64,000 nucleotides of DNA from JAIEPX01 sp963725255. GTDB lineage: Bacteria; Pseudomonadota; Gammaproteobacteria; JAIEPX01. Below the pieces are notes generated by a model that saw only the letters and a program-made list of their open reading frames with translations, did no database searches and was not told the origin of the DNA. Below, one piece after another: positions 8,827-16,728 of the stretch; within the stretch, counting starts at the first letter, position 1; each line of letters starts with the position of its first letter. Both the position numbers and the translations under genes were made by a program. The stretch is taken from contig CAVRXV010000009.1 in assembly GCA_963725255.1 (NCBI GenBank), positions 186,001 to 250,000 of the forward strand, given 5' to 3'.

Positions 8827-8862
8827 TAAAAAAGTAACTATTAATAACTAGCGAGGTATGTT

Positions 8863-9423
8863 ATGAGCAGAACGAAGTATATGATAGAATCAGATCCTAG
8901 CTTTTTCAAAACCACAAAAGACTCCTACCCCCTTTCATATCGATGTATTATCTTACATTCCCTTTATGAACACATGATACATCTTTTACAACAACATGAC
9001 GAAAATGAAGTCCTTATTGAATACATGCGGCTGAGAGATCGTCTAAATAAGATAATTACATCTCTTTATACATCTAGTATCGATCAATTCAAAGAGACGG
9101 ATTTATTCGAAATATACATATTTAGTTTTGATGGAGAACATAATTTGAACAATATTGGAGCCATGTTTGTAGATAAATGTGAGTCACAAGACAAAAAGAA
9201 AGGGGTATATCCTTTAGTGTTTTATCCAGATAACGTAGACCCAACATCTTCAGATAGGAAAACCGCTTTATTTAAATCACTCAATGAAATATTAAAAAAA
9301 TGGGACATTTTGATTTCAATTTTATTTTACAATGCAAAAAACCAGAAAGATTTCATAGAGATTAAAGAACAATTATGCACTCCATTAGAGGTTCTACCAT
9401 CCAAAGTCAATAATACCCTATAA
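8863..9423 (+). CDS. Unknown 186-aa protein next to the AbiE pair
   Basis: A soluble, charged 186-aa product (MSRTKYMIESDPSFFKTT start) with no signal peptide or membrane segment. It is predicted mostly helical in the first 90 residues (SYRCIILHSLYEHMIHLLQQ), then mixed. GAGGT lies ~7 nt before the ATG, and a consensus promoter sits upstream. A 14-bp inverted repeat follows the stop. Codon use is AT-rich like the abiE genes. I recognise no family. Its position suggests either cargo of the same acquired segment or a third module member; neither is shown by sequence. Confidence 0.7.
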   Translation: MSRTKYMIESDPSFFKTTKDSYPLSYRCIILHSLYEHMIHLLQQHDENEVLIEYMRLRDRLNKIITSLYTSSIDQFKETDLFEIYIFSFDGEHNLNNIGAMFVDKCESQDKKKGVYPLVFYPDNVDPTSSDRKTALFKSLNEILKKWDILISILFYNAKNQKDFIEIKEQLCTPLEVLPSKVNNTL

Positions 9424-9440
9424 TATAATCACTTTGTCTA

Positions 9441-9478
9441 TGTCACTGACGCAATTGTCTATAGTTGTGTCAGTGACA
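9441..9478. repeat. Inverted repeat after the orphan gene
   Basis: TGTCACTGACGCAA (9441-9454) pairs with TTGTGTCAGTGACA (9465-9478), 14 bp with one G·U pair and a 10-nt loop, starting 17 nt after the stop. There is no T-run, so it could be an RNA-stabilising hairpin, a weak terminator or a protein-binding palindrome. Confidence 0.5.
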
Positions 9479-9514
9479 AGGGTAGTTAAGATGAAACTGC
9501 TTAAGATTAAGTTA

Positions 9515-9648
9515 TTGACAGCAAATCAGGTTTATCGCTAAAAACGGAATCAAGTACTCCAATCGAAAAATTCTTCAGCTCGTGCTGGGTCATTAAATGG
9601 TGTAGGCTAAAACATATTTCAAGACGGATTAATCTTACATCTGACACC
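9515..9648 (-). pseudogene. Remnant of a GDPD gene 3' end, joined to a family A half copy
   Basis: About 107 nt (9515-9621) are clearly similar to the last 35 codons of the intact GDPD gene at 11390-12130, sharing blocks such as CAGCAAATCAGGTTTATCGCT and TAAAACATATTTCA. The remnant has in-frame stops and a frame change, so it is dead. At its far end it meets GATTAATCTTACATCTGACACC (9627-9648), a family A half repeat. The region to 9749 holds no other gene; the start of the MFS gene follows. Confidence 0.72.
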
Positions 9649-9749
9649 TGTAGATCACCTTACTACAAGATTTGAACCTTTCTTCTTATGTTGCAAGTCA
9701 CAACATTATATATCACACTAATATTGTCATTTTTAATGGATTATTTTAA

Positions 9750-10937
9750 TTGTTTAGAAAACTACTTAATTTTCGATCTATCCCTTCTAGCATATGGATG
9801 CTGGGTTGGGTTAGTCTATTGATGGATACTTCCTCTGAATTAGTTCATAGTTTATTACCGATTTTTATGGTCTCAACATTAGGGCTCAGCATTACCACCG
9901 TCGGTATTGTTGAAGGAATTGCTGAATCAACGGCCCTAATCGTCAAGCTATTCTCAGGTACACTCAGTGATTATTTTCGTCGTAGAAAAATGCTTACGAT
10001 AATAGGATATGGAATTTCAACAATAACTAAACCACTTTTTCCTCTGGCTAAAGGTATTGATCTCGTGTTAATAGCTCGGTTTGTTGACCGAATTGGCAAA
10101 GGAATTCGTGGTGCCCCACGTGATGCGATGATTGGTGATATTGCACCCCCTGAAATTCGAGGCGCTTGTTTTGGTCTTCGACAATCGATGGATACTATAG
10201 GTGCATTTTTGGGGCCCATCCTGGCTATAGCGGGCATGTTATTATTTGCCAATAATATTCGATTTGTGCTCTGGATAGCAGTTATTCCTGCGGTGTTTTG
10301 TATGCTGATACTCACAGTTAAAGTAGAAGAACCGAGTACGCACCATGATCAAAAAAAATTCAGCTCACCATTTAAAATTAAAAATATTTTACAATTCAGT
10401 TCTGCATATTGGCAACTTGTGATCGTAGCAGGTATTTTTACGCTTGCCCGATTTAGTGAAGCCTTCCTCTTATTAAAAGCTCAAAAGACAGGATTGACAT
10501 TATCATTAATTCCTTTGGTTATTGTGACAATGAATATTATTTATGCTTTATCTGCATATCCTGCTGGAATTCTCTCTGATACAGTAAGTAGAAAATCGAT
10601 GCTTGTGATCGGTATTGTTTTTTTATTTATTGCCGATTTGGTTTTAGGATTCACAAATAATATTGGAATGTTATTCCTTGGAATTATTTTGTGGGGACTG
10701 CATTTAGGATTTACGCAAGGATTGTTAGCAGCAATGGTTACTGATACTGCTCCGATTGAATTACGTGGGACAGGCTATGGTTTTTTTAATGTTGTTTGTG
10801 GTATCGCAATGTTGGTGTCGAGTATTTTTGCAGGCATTTTATGGACATATTTTGGATCTTCGATGACTTTTTTTGCGGGTGCTTTATTTTCGATGCTTGG
10901 TTTACTGGGATTATTTTTTGTAAAAAGTGATTTCTAG
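9750..10937 (+). CDS. MFS transporter
   Basis: A 395-aa major facilitator with about 12 hydrophobic segments. The loop 2-3 signature appears as LVKLFSGTLSDYFRRRKML, and GKGIRGAPRDAMIGDIAP followed by RGACFGLRQSMDTIGAFLGP is characteristic of a subgroup of bacterial MFS proteins. The second half carries SAYPAGILSDTVSRKSML, the repeat of the loop motif. Substrate cannot be told. The start is TTG at 9750 (MFRKLLNFRSIPSSIW) with only a weak GGAT upstream; no ATG is available before the first helix. It sits between the GDPD remnant and the DUF302 gene. Confidence 0.88.
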   Translation: MFRKLLNFRSIPSSIWMLGWVSLLMDTSSELVHSLLPIFMVSTLGLSITTVGIVEGIAESTALIVKLFSGTLSDYFRRRKMLTIIGYGISTITKPLFPLAKGIDLVLIARFVDRIGKGIRGAPRDAMIGDIAPPEIRGACFGLRQSMDTIGAFLGPILAIAGMLLFANNIRFVLWIAVIPAVFCMLILTVKVEEPSTHHDQKKFSSPFKIKNILQFSSAYWQLVIVAGIFTLARFSEAFLLLKAQKTGLTLSLIPLVIVTMNIIYALSAYPAGILSDTVSRKSMLVIGIVFLFIADLVLGFTNNIGMLFLGIILWGLHLGFTQGLLAAMVTDTAPIELRGTGYGFFNVVCGIAMLVSSIFAGILWTYFGSSMTFFAGALFSMLGLLGLFFVKSDF

Positions 10938-10951
10938 CTAGGATATTGTAA

Positions 10952-11335
10952 TTACACTGCGGCTTCATTCATAATTTTTACCAGCGTTTCTTCGACTTCT
11001 TGGGCCACTCCTTCAAGATCTGGCACGTCGAGCAGGCTTAAAAGAGCCGTTGGCTTCAAAGTAGCCATAATGGTTTTGCCGCTTTCCTCGTAAAGCGAGA
11101 TTCTGCACGGCAATGCCGTAGAGACACCCATATTTTGGCTGAGGATTTTCTTCGCTTGCTGTGGTTGACAGACTTCGAAGATAAGGCATTCAGAGTTAAA
11201 TTCTACGCCCTTCTTTTCCATTGTCTCTTTAAGGTTGTGAATTTGCATAATGCCAAAATGATTTGCTGGAACGACTACCTGCAAAGCCGCAGCCGTTTCA
11301 CTCAGTGTTTTGTCGGTGGATATTTTGATCAACAT
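10952..11335 (-). CDS. DUF302 family protein
   Basis: A 127-aa protein of the DUF302 type: it begins MLIKISTDKTLSETAAALQ, has NHFGIMQIHNLKETMEKKG, then ECLIFEVCQPQQAKKILSQN and ALPCRISLYEESGKT. These features (a cysteine-containing VCxPxxA segment and LPCRI) are family hallmarks. The role is poorly known; members are small periplasmic or cytosolic proteins. It is convergent with the MFS gene and followed on the same strand by no close partner. Confidence 0.85.
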   Translation of the reverse strand: MLIKISTDKTLSETAAALQVVVPANHFGIMQIHNLKETMEKKGVEFNSECLIFEVCQPQQAKKILSQNMGVSTALPCRISLYEESGKTIMATLKPTALLSLLDVPDLEGVAQEVEETLVKIMNEAAV

Positions 11336-11389
11336 AATTACACCTTATTAAGAAAAATAGATTTTATAGTATAGCATAGATTTTTCAAA

Positions 11390-12130
11390 TCACATCGCTG
11401 TCAGCAAATCAGGTTTATCGCTGAAAACGGAATCAACACCCCAACTGAAAAGTTCTTCAGCTCGCCATGGCTCATTGACTGTATAAGCTAAAACATATTT
11501 CACGTATTTTTTTAACTCATTAACTTTTTCGGGGGATAAAATTAAATGATTAACAGAAACGGATTGGCAAGCGTAATCGGTCAACCATTGTTGCCATGGT
11601 TCATTCCATTCATGAATAACTGTACCCAAATAATATTCTGGCGCAATTTGGTGCACAATTCGTAAACAGATTTCAGATTGAGTTGAAATCATCGGAGGAC
11701 TTTCTGCTGTTGGCCAAATTTCTTTGAGTATTGCAATCGATTTTTCAGCGGTTTCGGCTTCTTTTCCTGGAGTGGGTTTTATTTCAAGATTAATGTGTAG
11801 TTTTAATTTTTTTAGTAAGGTCAAAAGTTCGTGCAATGTGGGAACGGGTTCTTGAGCATATTGTTTTGCGAACCAACTTCCAGCATCGAGCTCAGCAATA
11901 TCACTATAAGACGTTTCAGCAACAGCGCGTTTTCCGCCGTTTGTAGTTCTTCTCAATGTTTCATCGTGCATAATGATGGCCTCACCATCGGCAGTGAGCA
12001 TGACGTCAAATTCTACCCACTGAGCTCCCATCGCATGAGCTTTACGCATGGATGCTAAGGTATTTTCGGGTGCGTATGCACAAGCGCCTCTGTGGGCAAT
12101 CACGCGAGATAGAAGTAAATCTTGTAACAT
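11390..12130 (-). CDS. ugpQ: Glycerophosphodiester phosphodiesterase
   Basis: Hydrolyses glycerophosphodiesters to glycerol-3-phosphate and an alcohol. The 246-aa product is a cytosolic UgpQ-like GDPD. The catalytic segment reads IAHRGACAYAPENTLASM (His-Arg-Gly, Glu-Asn), then QWVEFDVMLTADG and MHDETLRRTTNG, giving the metal-binding E/D and the second catalytic His. No signal peptide. The start (MLQDLLLSRVIAHRG) gives the usual short N-terminus. A decayed copy of its 3' end lies ~1.8 kb away at 9515-9621. Confidence 0.93.
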   Translation of the reverse strand: MLQDLLLSRVIAHRGACAYAPENTLASMRKAHAMGAQWVEFDVMLTADGEAIIMHDETLRRTTNGGKRAVAETSYSDIAELDAGSWFAKQYAQEPVPTLHELLTLLKKLKLHINLEIKPTPGKEAETAEKSIAILKEIWPTAESPPMISTQSEICLRIVHQIAPEYYLGTVIHEWNEPWQQWLTDYACQSVSVNHLILSPEKVNELKKYVKYVLAYTVNEPWRAEELFSWGVDSVFSDKPDLLTAM

Positions 12131-12181
12131 GGCTGTAGTCCTTCGTACTTTTAAACTTCATATTTTATCACAATATGGAAT

Positions 12182-12212
12182 CTGGATCGCCACGCTTCGC
12201 TCGCGATGACAT
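12182..12212. repeat. Short REP-like palindrome
   Basis: GGATCGCCACGCTTCGCTCG followed by CGATGAC resembles the widespread bacterial intergenic palindrome whose other strand reads GTCATCGCGAGCGAAGCG. The 12131-12389 gap also holds a small hairpin capped by TTCG at 12329-12343 just before the leucine dehydrogenase gene, probably part of its leader. Confidence 0.5.
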
Positions 12213-12389
12213 AAAGCTCTGCTATACTTGCATTTAACCTGGATTCTGTAGCTGAAAGCGTTGCAAACACTACAATTCGAGCAACTTGTAGGTAAATGTA
12301 CAGACCGACCTATACTTGCCAACGGACTAGGCTTCGGCTAGAGTGCGTTCTTCACGGCGACAAGACAGGTAGTGACTAGGGGATTTTTA

Positions 12390-13466
12390 ATGGGGGGGAA
12401 ATGGCGAATGCCAACTGCTGTAATGTCTGATCGAGACATCTTTGAATATGCCAGCTACCTCGGATTTGGTGAAATCAATATGGAAGTCGATCATTCCACC
12501 GGTATGCACGCCATCATCGCTGTTCACAGTACTAAACTTGGCCCAGCAATAGGCGGCACTCGCTTTGTCCACTATGATTCCAGCAACGATGCTATCATTG
12601 ATGCCCTTCGACTTGCCGCAATGATGACGTATAAAGCCGCAATTTGTGGTCTGAAACACGGCGGCGGTAAATCTGTCATCATGAAATCCGGAGAAATTAA
12701 AAACCGCAAAGCCTTATTTGAGCGCTTCGGAAAATTTGTTCATAAAATGGGTGGGACTTATATCGCTGCCATGGATAGCGGAACGACCACGGCCGATATG
12801 GATGCGATTTTCAAAAATACTGATTTCGTGACGTGTAAATCTGACGAACCTGGTGGCGGCAATCCTGCCACTCACACAGCCCTCGGTGTATTACGTGGAA
12901 TACAAGCTGCAGTTAAATTTAAAACGAGCCAGGATAATTTACACAATGTTCACTTTGCTATTCAGGGTGTTGGTAACGTCGGTTATTTTTTAGCTAAATT
13001 ATTGCATGAGCAAGGGGCGAAACTGACTGTTTGTGATCTTAATCATGATGCGGCGCAACGTTGTGTCGATGAATTTGATGCCAAAGAAGTGGAGATTGGC
13101 GCTATTTATGATGTGGCTTGCGATGTTTTTTCACCGTGTGCTTTAGGAGCAAGCATCAATCCTAAAACTATAGATCGTTTAAAATGCAAAATTGTTGCAG
13201 GTTCTGCTAACAATCAGCTTTCTCATCGTTCACTCGGCGAAGTTTTACATCAACACAATATTCTTTACGCGCCGGATTTTTTAATTAACTCGGGTGGATT
13301 AATTCATGTTGCAGAAGTTTATGATCACGGCGATCATGAACGAGCTCAACAACAAATTATTAATCTTTATGATGAAACACTGCGATTATTTGAACGCGCT
13401 CAAGCTGAAGATAAAGCAACCAATTTAATTGCGCGTACTATCGCGGAAGAACGTCTTAATGAATAA
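12390..13466 (+). CDS. ldh: Leucine dehydrogenase (Glu/Leu/Phe/Val dehydrogenase family)
   Basis: NAD-dependent oxidative deamination of branched-chain amino acids to 2-oxo acids. About 358 aa, as usual. Substrate-binding glycine-rich segment LGPAIGGTRFVHYDS; catalytic lysine in MTYKAAICGLKHGGGKSVIM; Asp in AAMDSGTTTADMDAI; Rossmann motif AIQGVGNVGYFLAKLL; ASINPKTIDRLKCKIVAGSANN near the C-terminus. ATG 12390 follows AGGGGA; ATGs at 12402 and 12423 (MSDRDIFEYA) are possible alternatives. It is 8 nt upstream of the E1alpha gene, so the 2-oxo acids it makes probably feed the dehydrogenase complex encoded next. Confidence 0.92.
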   Translation: MGGKWRMPTAVMSDRDIFEYASYLGFGEINMEVDHSTGMHAIIAVHSTKLGPAIGGTRFVHYDSSNDAIIDALRLAAMMTYKAAICGLKHGGGKSVIMKSGEIKNRKALFERFGKFVHKMGGTYIAAMDSGTTTADMDAIFKNTDFVTCKSDEPGGGNPATHTALGVLRGIQAAVKFKTSQDNLHNVHFAIQGVGNVGYFLAKLLHEQGAKLTVCDLNHDAAQRCVDEFDAKEVEIGAIYDVACDVFSPCALGASINPKTIDRLKCKIVAGSANNQLSHRSLGEVLHQHNILYAPDFLINSGGLIHVAEVYDHGDHERAQQQIINLYDETLRLFERAQAEDKATNLIARTIAEERLNE

Positions 13467-13474
13467 GGAAGAAA

Positions 13475-14545
13475 ATGAAAACCGTTGCCGAATTTAGTAT
13501 TCAATATCATCAATTTTTAAATGAGGAAGGACAAGTCGTCCAAACTCTTCCTGCTTTTGCTAATGATCATAATCATTTGATTCGATTATTTGCGTCGATG
13601 CAACGTACTCGTTTATTAGATGCAAAAGCGGTTCTCATGCAGCGAACAGGAAAAATGGGAACCTACCCTTCCTCGCTTGGACAAGAGGCTGTTGCCACTG
13701 GTTTAGGCGATGCGATGCGCCCTGAGGATGTATTTTGTCCTTACTATCGTGATCAAGGCGCTTTACTTGAACGCGGGGTCACGCTCAATGAAATTTTAAG
13801 TTATTGGGGTGGTGACGAGCGCGGCGCTGATTTTCAAGTTGCGCGTGAAGATTTCCCCGCCAGTGTACCCATTGCTACGCAATGTCTGCACGCGTGCGGA
13901 GTGGCCTTTGCTTTCAAATATCGCAAACAACCTCGAGTGGCTGTCACGTCTCTCGGAGACGGCGGCACATCCGAAGGGGCTTTTTACGAAGCTGTCAATC
14001 TCGCCGGTGTCTGGAATTTGCCCGTTGTCTTTGTGATTAACAATAATCAGTGGGCCATTTCGGTGGCCAGAGGCATTCAAACTCATGCACAAACGCTGGC
14101 ACAAAAAGCCATCGCTGGGGGCATAGAAGGCGTTCAAGTTGACGGTAATGATGTCATCGCTGTGCGCGAAATTGTGGGGCGAGCGGTTGAAAAAGCACGG
14201 AACGGTGAAGGCCCAACGGTTGTTGAAGCGGTGACCTATCGTTTGTCTGATCATACCACCGCTGACGATGCAAAACGCTATTGGAATGAAGAGGTTGTAA
14301 AAGCAGCGACAATCAAGGAGCCTTTAATTCGACTTCGACGTTATCTTACAGAACAAGGTGCTTGGAACGAGGAAAAAGAAAAGCAATTAATCGCTCAACT
14401 CTCACAAGAGTTAGATCAAGCCATTAAAGATTACGCGAACAAACCTTCGCAACCCCCTGAAAATATTATTGATTTTACTTTTAAAGAAGTGCCCGAAGCC
14501 ATGCTCGAACAACGCGAAATTTTGCTGGGAGGTAACCATGGCTGA
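13475..14545 (+). CDS. 2-oxoacid dehydrogenase E1 component, alpha subunit
   Basis: Thiamine-diphosphate-dependent decarboxylase subunit of a pyruvate or branched-chain 2-oxoacid dehydrogenase complex. The 356-aa product shows GTYPSSLGQEAVATGLGDAM, YYRDQGALLERG and the ThDP motif SLGDGGTSEGAFYEAVNLAG (GDG…N form), then VINNNQWAIS. The regulatory-loop part reads YRLSDHTTADDAKRY. Strong similarity to the PdhA/BkdA-type alpha subunits of two-gene E1 systems. The leucine dehydrogenase upstream argues for branched-chain substrates. It overlaps the E1beta gene by 8 nt. Confidence 0.93.
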   Translation: MKTVAEFSIQYHQFLNEEGQVVQTLPAFANDHNHLIRLFASMQRTRLLDAKAVLMQRTGKMGTYPSSLGQEAVATGLGDAMRPEDVFCPYYRDQGALLERGVTLNEILSYWGGDERGADFQVAREDFPASVPIATQCLHACGVAFAFKYRKQPRVAVTSLGDGGTSEGAFYEAVNLAGVWNLPVVFVINNNQWAISVARGIQTHAQTLAQKAIAGGIEGVQVDGNDVIAVREIVGRAVEKARNGEGPTVVEAVTYRLSDHTTADDAKRYWNEEVVKAATIKEPLIRLRRYLTEQGAWNEEKEKQLIAQLSQELDQAIKDYANKPSQPPENIIDFTFKEVPEAMLEQREILLGGNHG

Positions 14546-15518
14546 GATTACGTTAGCTGAAGCCATTACGCAGGCCCTCGCATTTGAAATGCAGGCGGAT
14601 AAAGATGTGATCGTCTTTGGTGAAGATGTTGCCACAAATGGCGGCGTATTTCGCACAACCGTAGGACTTCTACAGAAATTTGGACCCGAACGCGTACTCG
14701 ATACCCCGCTCGCTGAAGGGATGATTGGCGGTATGGCGATAGGCATGGCGGCTCAAGGATTAAAACCCGTTGCTGAATTTCAATTTGAAGGGTTTATGTA
14801 CCCCGCTTTTGACCAAATTGTTAGTCATGCTAGTCGAATGAGAACCCGGACTCGAGGACGCATAACCTGTCCAGTGGTGTACCGAGCGCCCTGGGGCGGT
14901 GGCATTCATGCCCCTGAACATCATTCTGAAAGTAATGAAGCGTATTTTGCCCACATACCCGGCGTGAGAGTGGTTATTCCTTCCTCGCCTGCGCGAGCCT
15001 ATGGATTGCTTTTGGCAGCGATTCGTGACCCTGATCCCGTTGTTTTTCTAGAACCTAAACGTATTTATCGACTCGTCAAACAAGAGGTCCCCGATAATGG
15101 CGAAGCCTTACCGCTTGATCAAGCTTTCGTCTTGCGTGAAGGCACAGATATCACACTGGTGACGTGGGGCGCTTATACCATTGAATCTTTACAATCCGCT
15201 GAGCAGCTCGCACAACAAGGTATTCAGGTTGAAGTGATTGATTTAGCAACGATCAGCCCTATCGATAGCGCAACGATTTTAGAATCTGTTGAAAAAACAG
15301 GACGATTAATGATCGTTCATGAAGCGCCTAAAAATTGTGGCGTGGGCGCTGAAATTGCCGCAATTGTCGCAGAACACGCCCTCACATCGTTAGTGGCCCC
15401 CATTCAACGGGTTACCGGTTTTGATACCATGATGCCTTATTACAAACTCGAAAATTTTTACATGCCCAGCGTTACGCGTATAATGACAACCGCCAAACAT
15501 TTAATGGAGTTCGAATGA
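14538..15518 (+). CDS. 2-oxoacid dehydrogenase E1 component, beta subunit
   Basis: Partner of the alpha subunit in the E1 heterotetramer. The 326-aa product starts MAEITLAEAITQALAFEM after a GGGAGGT ribosome-binding site 5 nt before the ATG, which decides this start over an upstream frame-open Met at 14469. Conserved segments: VFGEDVATNGGVFRTTVGL, DTPLAEGMIGGMAIGMA, HHSESNEAYFAHIPGVRVV and EAPKNCGVGAEIAAIV. It overlaps E1alpha by 8 nt and E2 by 4 nt, so the three are translationally coupled. Confidence 0.95.
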   Translation: MAEITLAEAITQALAFEMQADKDVIVFGEDVATNGGVFRTTVGLLQKFGPERVLDTPLAEGMIGGMAIGMAAQGLKPVAEFQFEGFMYPAFDQIVSHASRMRTRTRGRITCPVVYRAPWGGGIHAPEHHSESNEAYFAHIPGVRVVIPSSPARAYGLLLAAIRDPDPVVFLEPKRIYRLVKQEVPDNGEALPLDQAFVLREGTDITLVTWGAYTIESLQSAEQLAQQGIQVEVIDLATISPIDSATILESVEKTGRLMIVHEAPKNCGVGAEIAAIVAEHALTSLVAPIQRVTGFDTMMPYYKLENFYMPSVTRIMTTAKHLMEFE

Positions 15519-16687
15519 AAATTTTTTACCTACCCGATTTGGGCGAAGGATTACAAGAAGCTGAAATTCGTGAATGGCTTGTAAAAGAAGGCGATCATGT
15601 CACCGAAGACCAACCCATCGTCGCTATGGAAACTGCTAAAGCCTTGCTGGATGTGCCCTCACCTTTTACGGGTACCATCACAAAATTACATGGTAATGCG
15701 GGTGATTTAATCAAAACAGGCGCTCCACTGGTTAGTTTTGATGCCAACGCACAATCCACTCATCACATCGAGCAGCATCGAAAAGACGCGGGCACCGTTG
15801 TTGGAACTATTCAAGTCGGTGATACTGTCCTCCAAGAAAGCGCCACCGGCATTAAACCAACAGCGGCTCAAGGTACGCGCATCAAAGCCAGCCCTGTTGT
15901 GCGAAAATTGGCCAATGAATTAGGCGTCGATTTAAATTCTGTGTCGCCTACAGGACCTGGAGGGTCTATCACATCAGCCGATGTGAGTGCTGTTGCTTCA
16001 GGTAATAAAACAACTGCCAACCAACCTACTCAATCAACAGCCGATGTCGCTGCTCCAGCAGGATATACTGCACTCCACGGCGTGATTCGAAGCATGGCCA
16101 TCAATATGGCACTTGCTCATCAACAAGTGGCTCCAGTAACACTGGTTGATGATGCTGACATTCAACATTTCGGACCCGATGAAGATATTAGCGTTCGTAT
16201 TATGCGAGCTGTACAACATGCGTGCGAACAAGTGCCTAAATTAAATTCGCATTTCCATGGAAAATCCTTAAGCTACAAACAGATTAAAGAAATTAATTTA
16301 GCCGTTGCTGTTGATACTGAAGCAGGACTTTACGCCCCTGTCATTAAAGATGTTGGAAATAAATCTGATTTAGAATTACGCGAAAAAATTAACGAATTTA
16401 AAGTGCACGCAAAAAAACAAGATTTTCCACCGGCTGATCTTCAAGGTGCGACAATTTCCTTATCCAATTTCGGCGTTTTTATTGGTCGCTATGCGAGCCC
16501 AATAATTGTTCCACCGACAGTCGCTATTATTGGCATCGGAAAATTACGTGAAGCCGTTGTCGTGGAAAATGGCGCTCCGGCTGTGCATAAAATTCTTCCT
16601 ATTTCAATCACAGTTGATCATCGACTTATTACCGGCGGAGAAGCGGCACGTTTTCTAGCGGCGTTGATAAATTCACTGCAACAGTGA
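15515..16687 (+). CDS. Dihydrolipoamide acyltransferase (E2) with a variant active-site motif
   Basis: Core acyltransferase of the complex. The 390-aa product has one lipoyl domain (residues 1-75; lipoyl Lys in METAKALLDVPSP, preceded by DLGEGLQEAEI), an Ala/Thr-rich linker, a peripheral-subunit-binding domain (KASPVVRKLANELGVDLNSV, then PTGPGGSITSADV), another linker and the catalytic domain. The catalytic motif is VDHRLITGGEAARFL, where the classical form is DHRxxDG: His is kept but the Asp position is Thr. Such variants exist in other proteobacteria. No E3 gene is in the operon, so a shared lipoamide dehydrogenase must be elsewhere. Confidence 0.93.
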   Translation: MKIFYLPDLGEGLQEAEIREWLVKEGDHVTEDQPIVAMETAKALLDVPSPFTGTITKLHGNAGDLIKTGAPLVSFDANAQSTHHIEQHRKDAGTVVGTIQVGDTVLQESATGIKPTAAQGTRIKASPVVRKLANELGVDLNSVSPTGPGGSITSADVSAVASGNKTTANQPTQSTADVAAPAGYTALHGVIRSMAINMALAHQQVAPVTLVDDADIQHFGPDEDISVRIMRAVQHACEQVPKLNSHFHGKSLSYKQIKEINLAVAVDTEAGLYAPVIKDVGNKSDLELREKINEFKVHAKKQDFPPADLQGATISLSNFGVFIGRYASPIIVPPTVAIIGIGKLREAVVVENGAPAVHKILPISITVDHRLITGGEAARFLAALINSLQQ

Positions 16688-16728
16688 CACTGCAAACTTA
16701 GGGGTCAACTTTAGCCTGACACCTATGC

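Noticed and set aside
12230..12389. Riboswitch in the leader of the leucine dehydrogenase gene
   Set aside because: Only a small TTCG-capped hairpin is evident; no conserved aptamer of a known class could be recognised.
13796..14254. 152-aa minus-strand open frame inside E1alpha
   Set aside because: Fully antisense to a highly conserved gene; no sign of independent coding.
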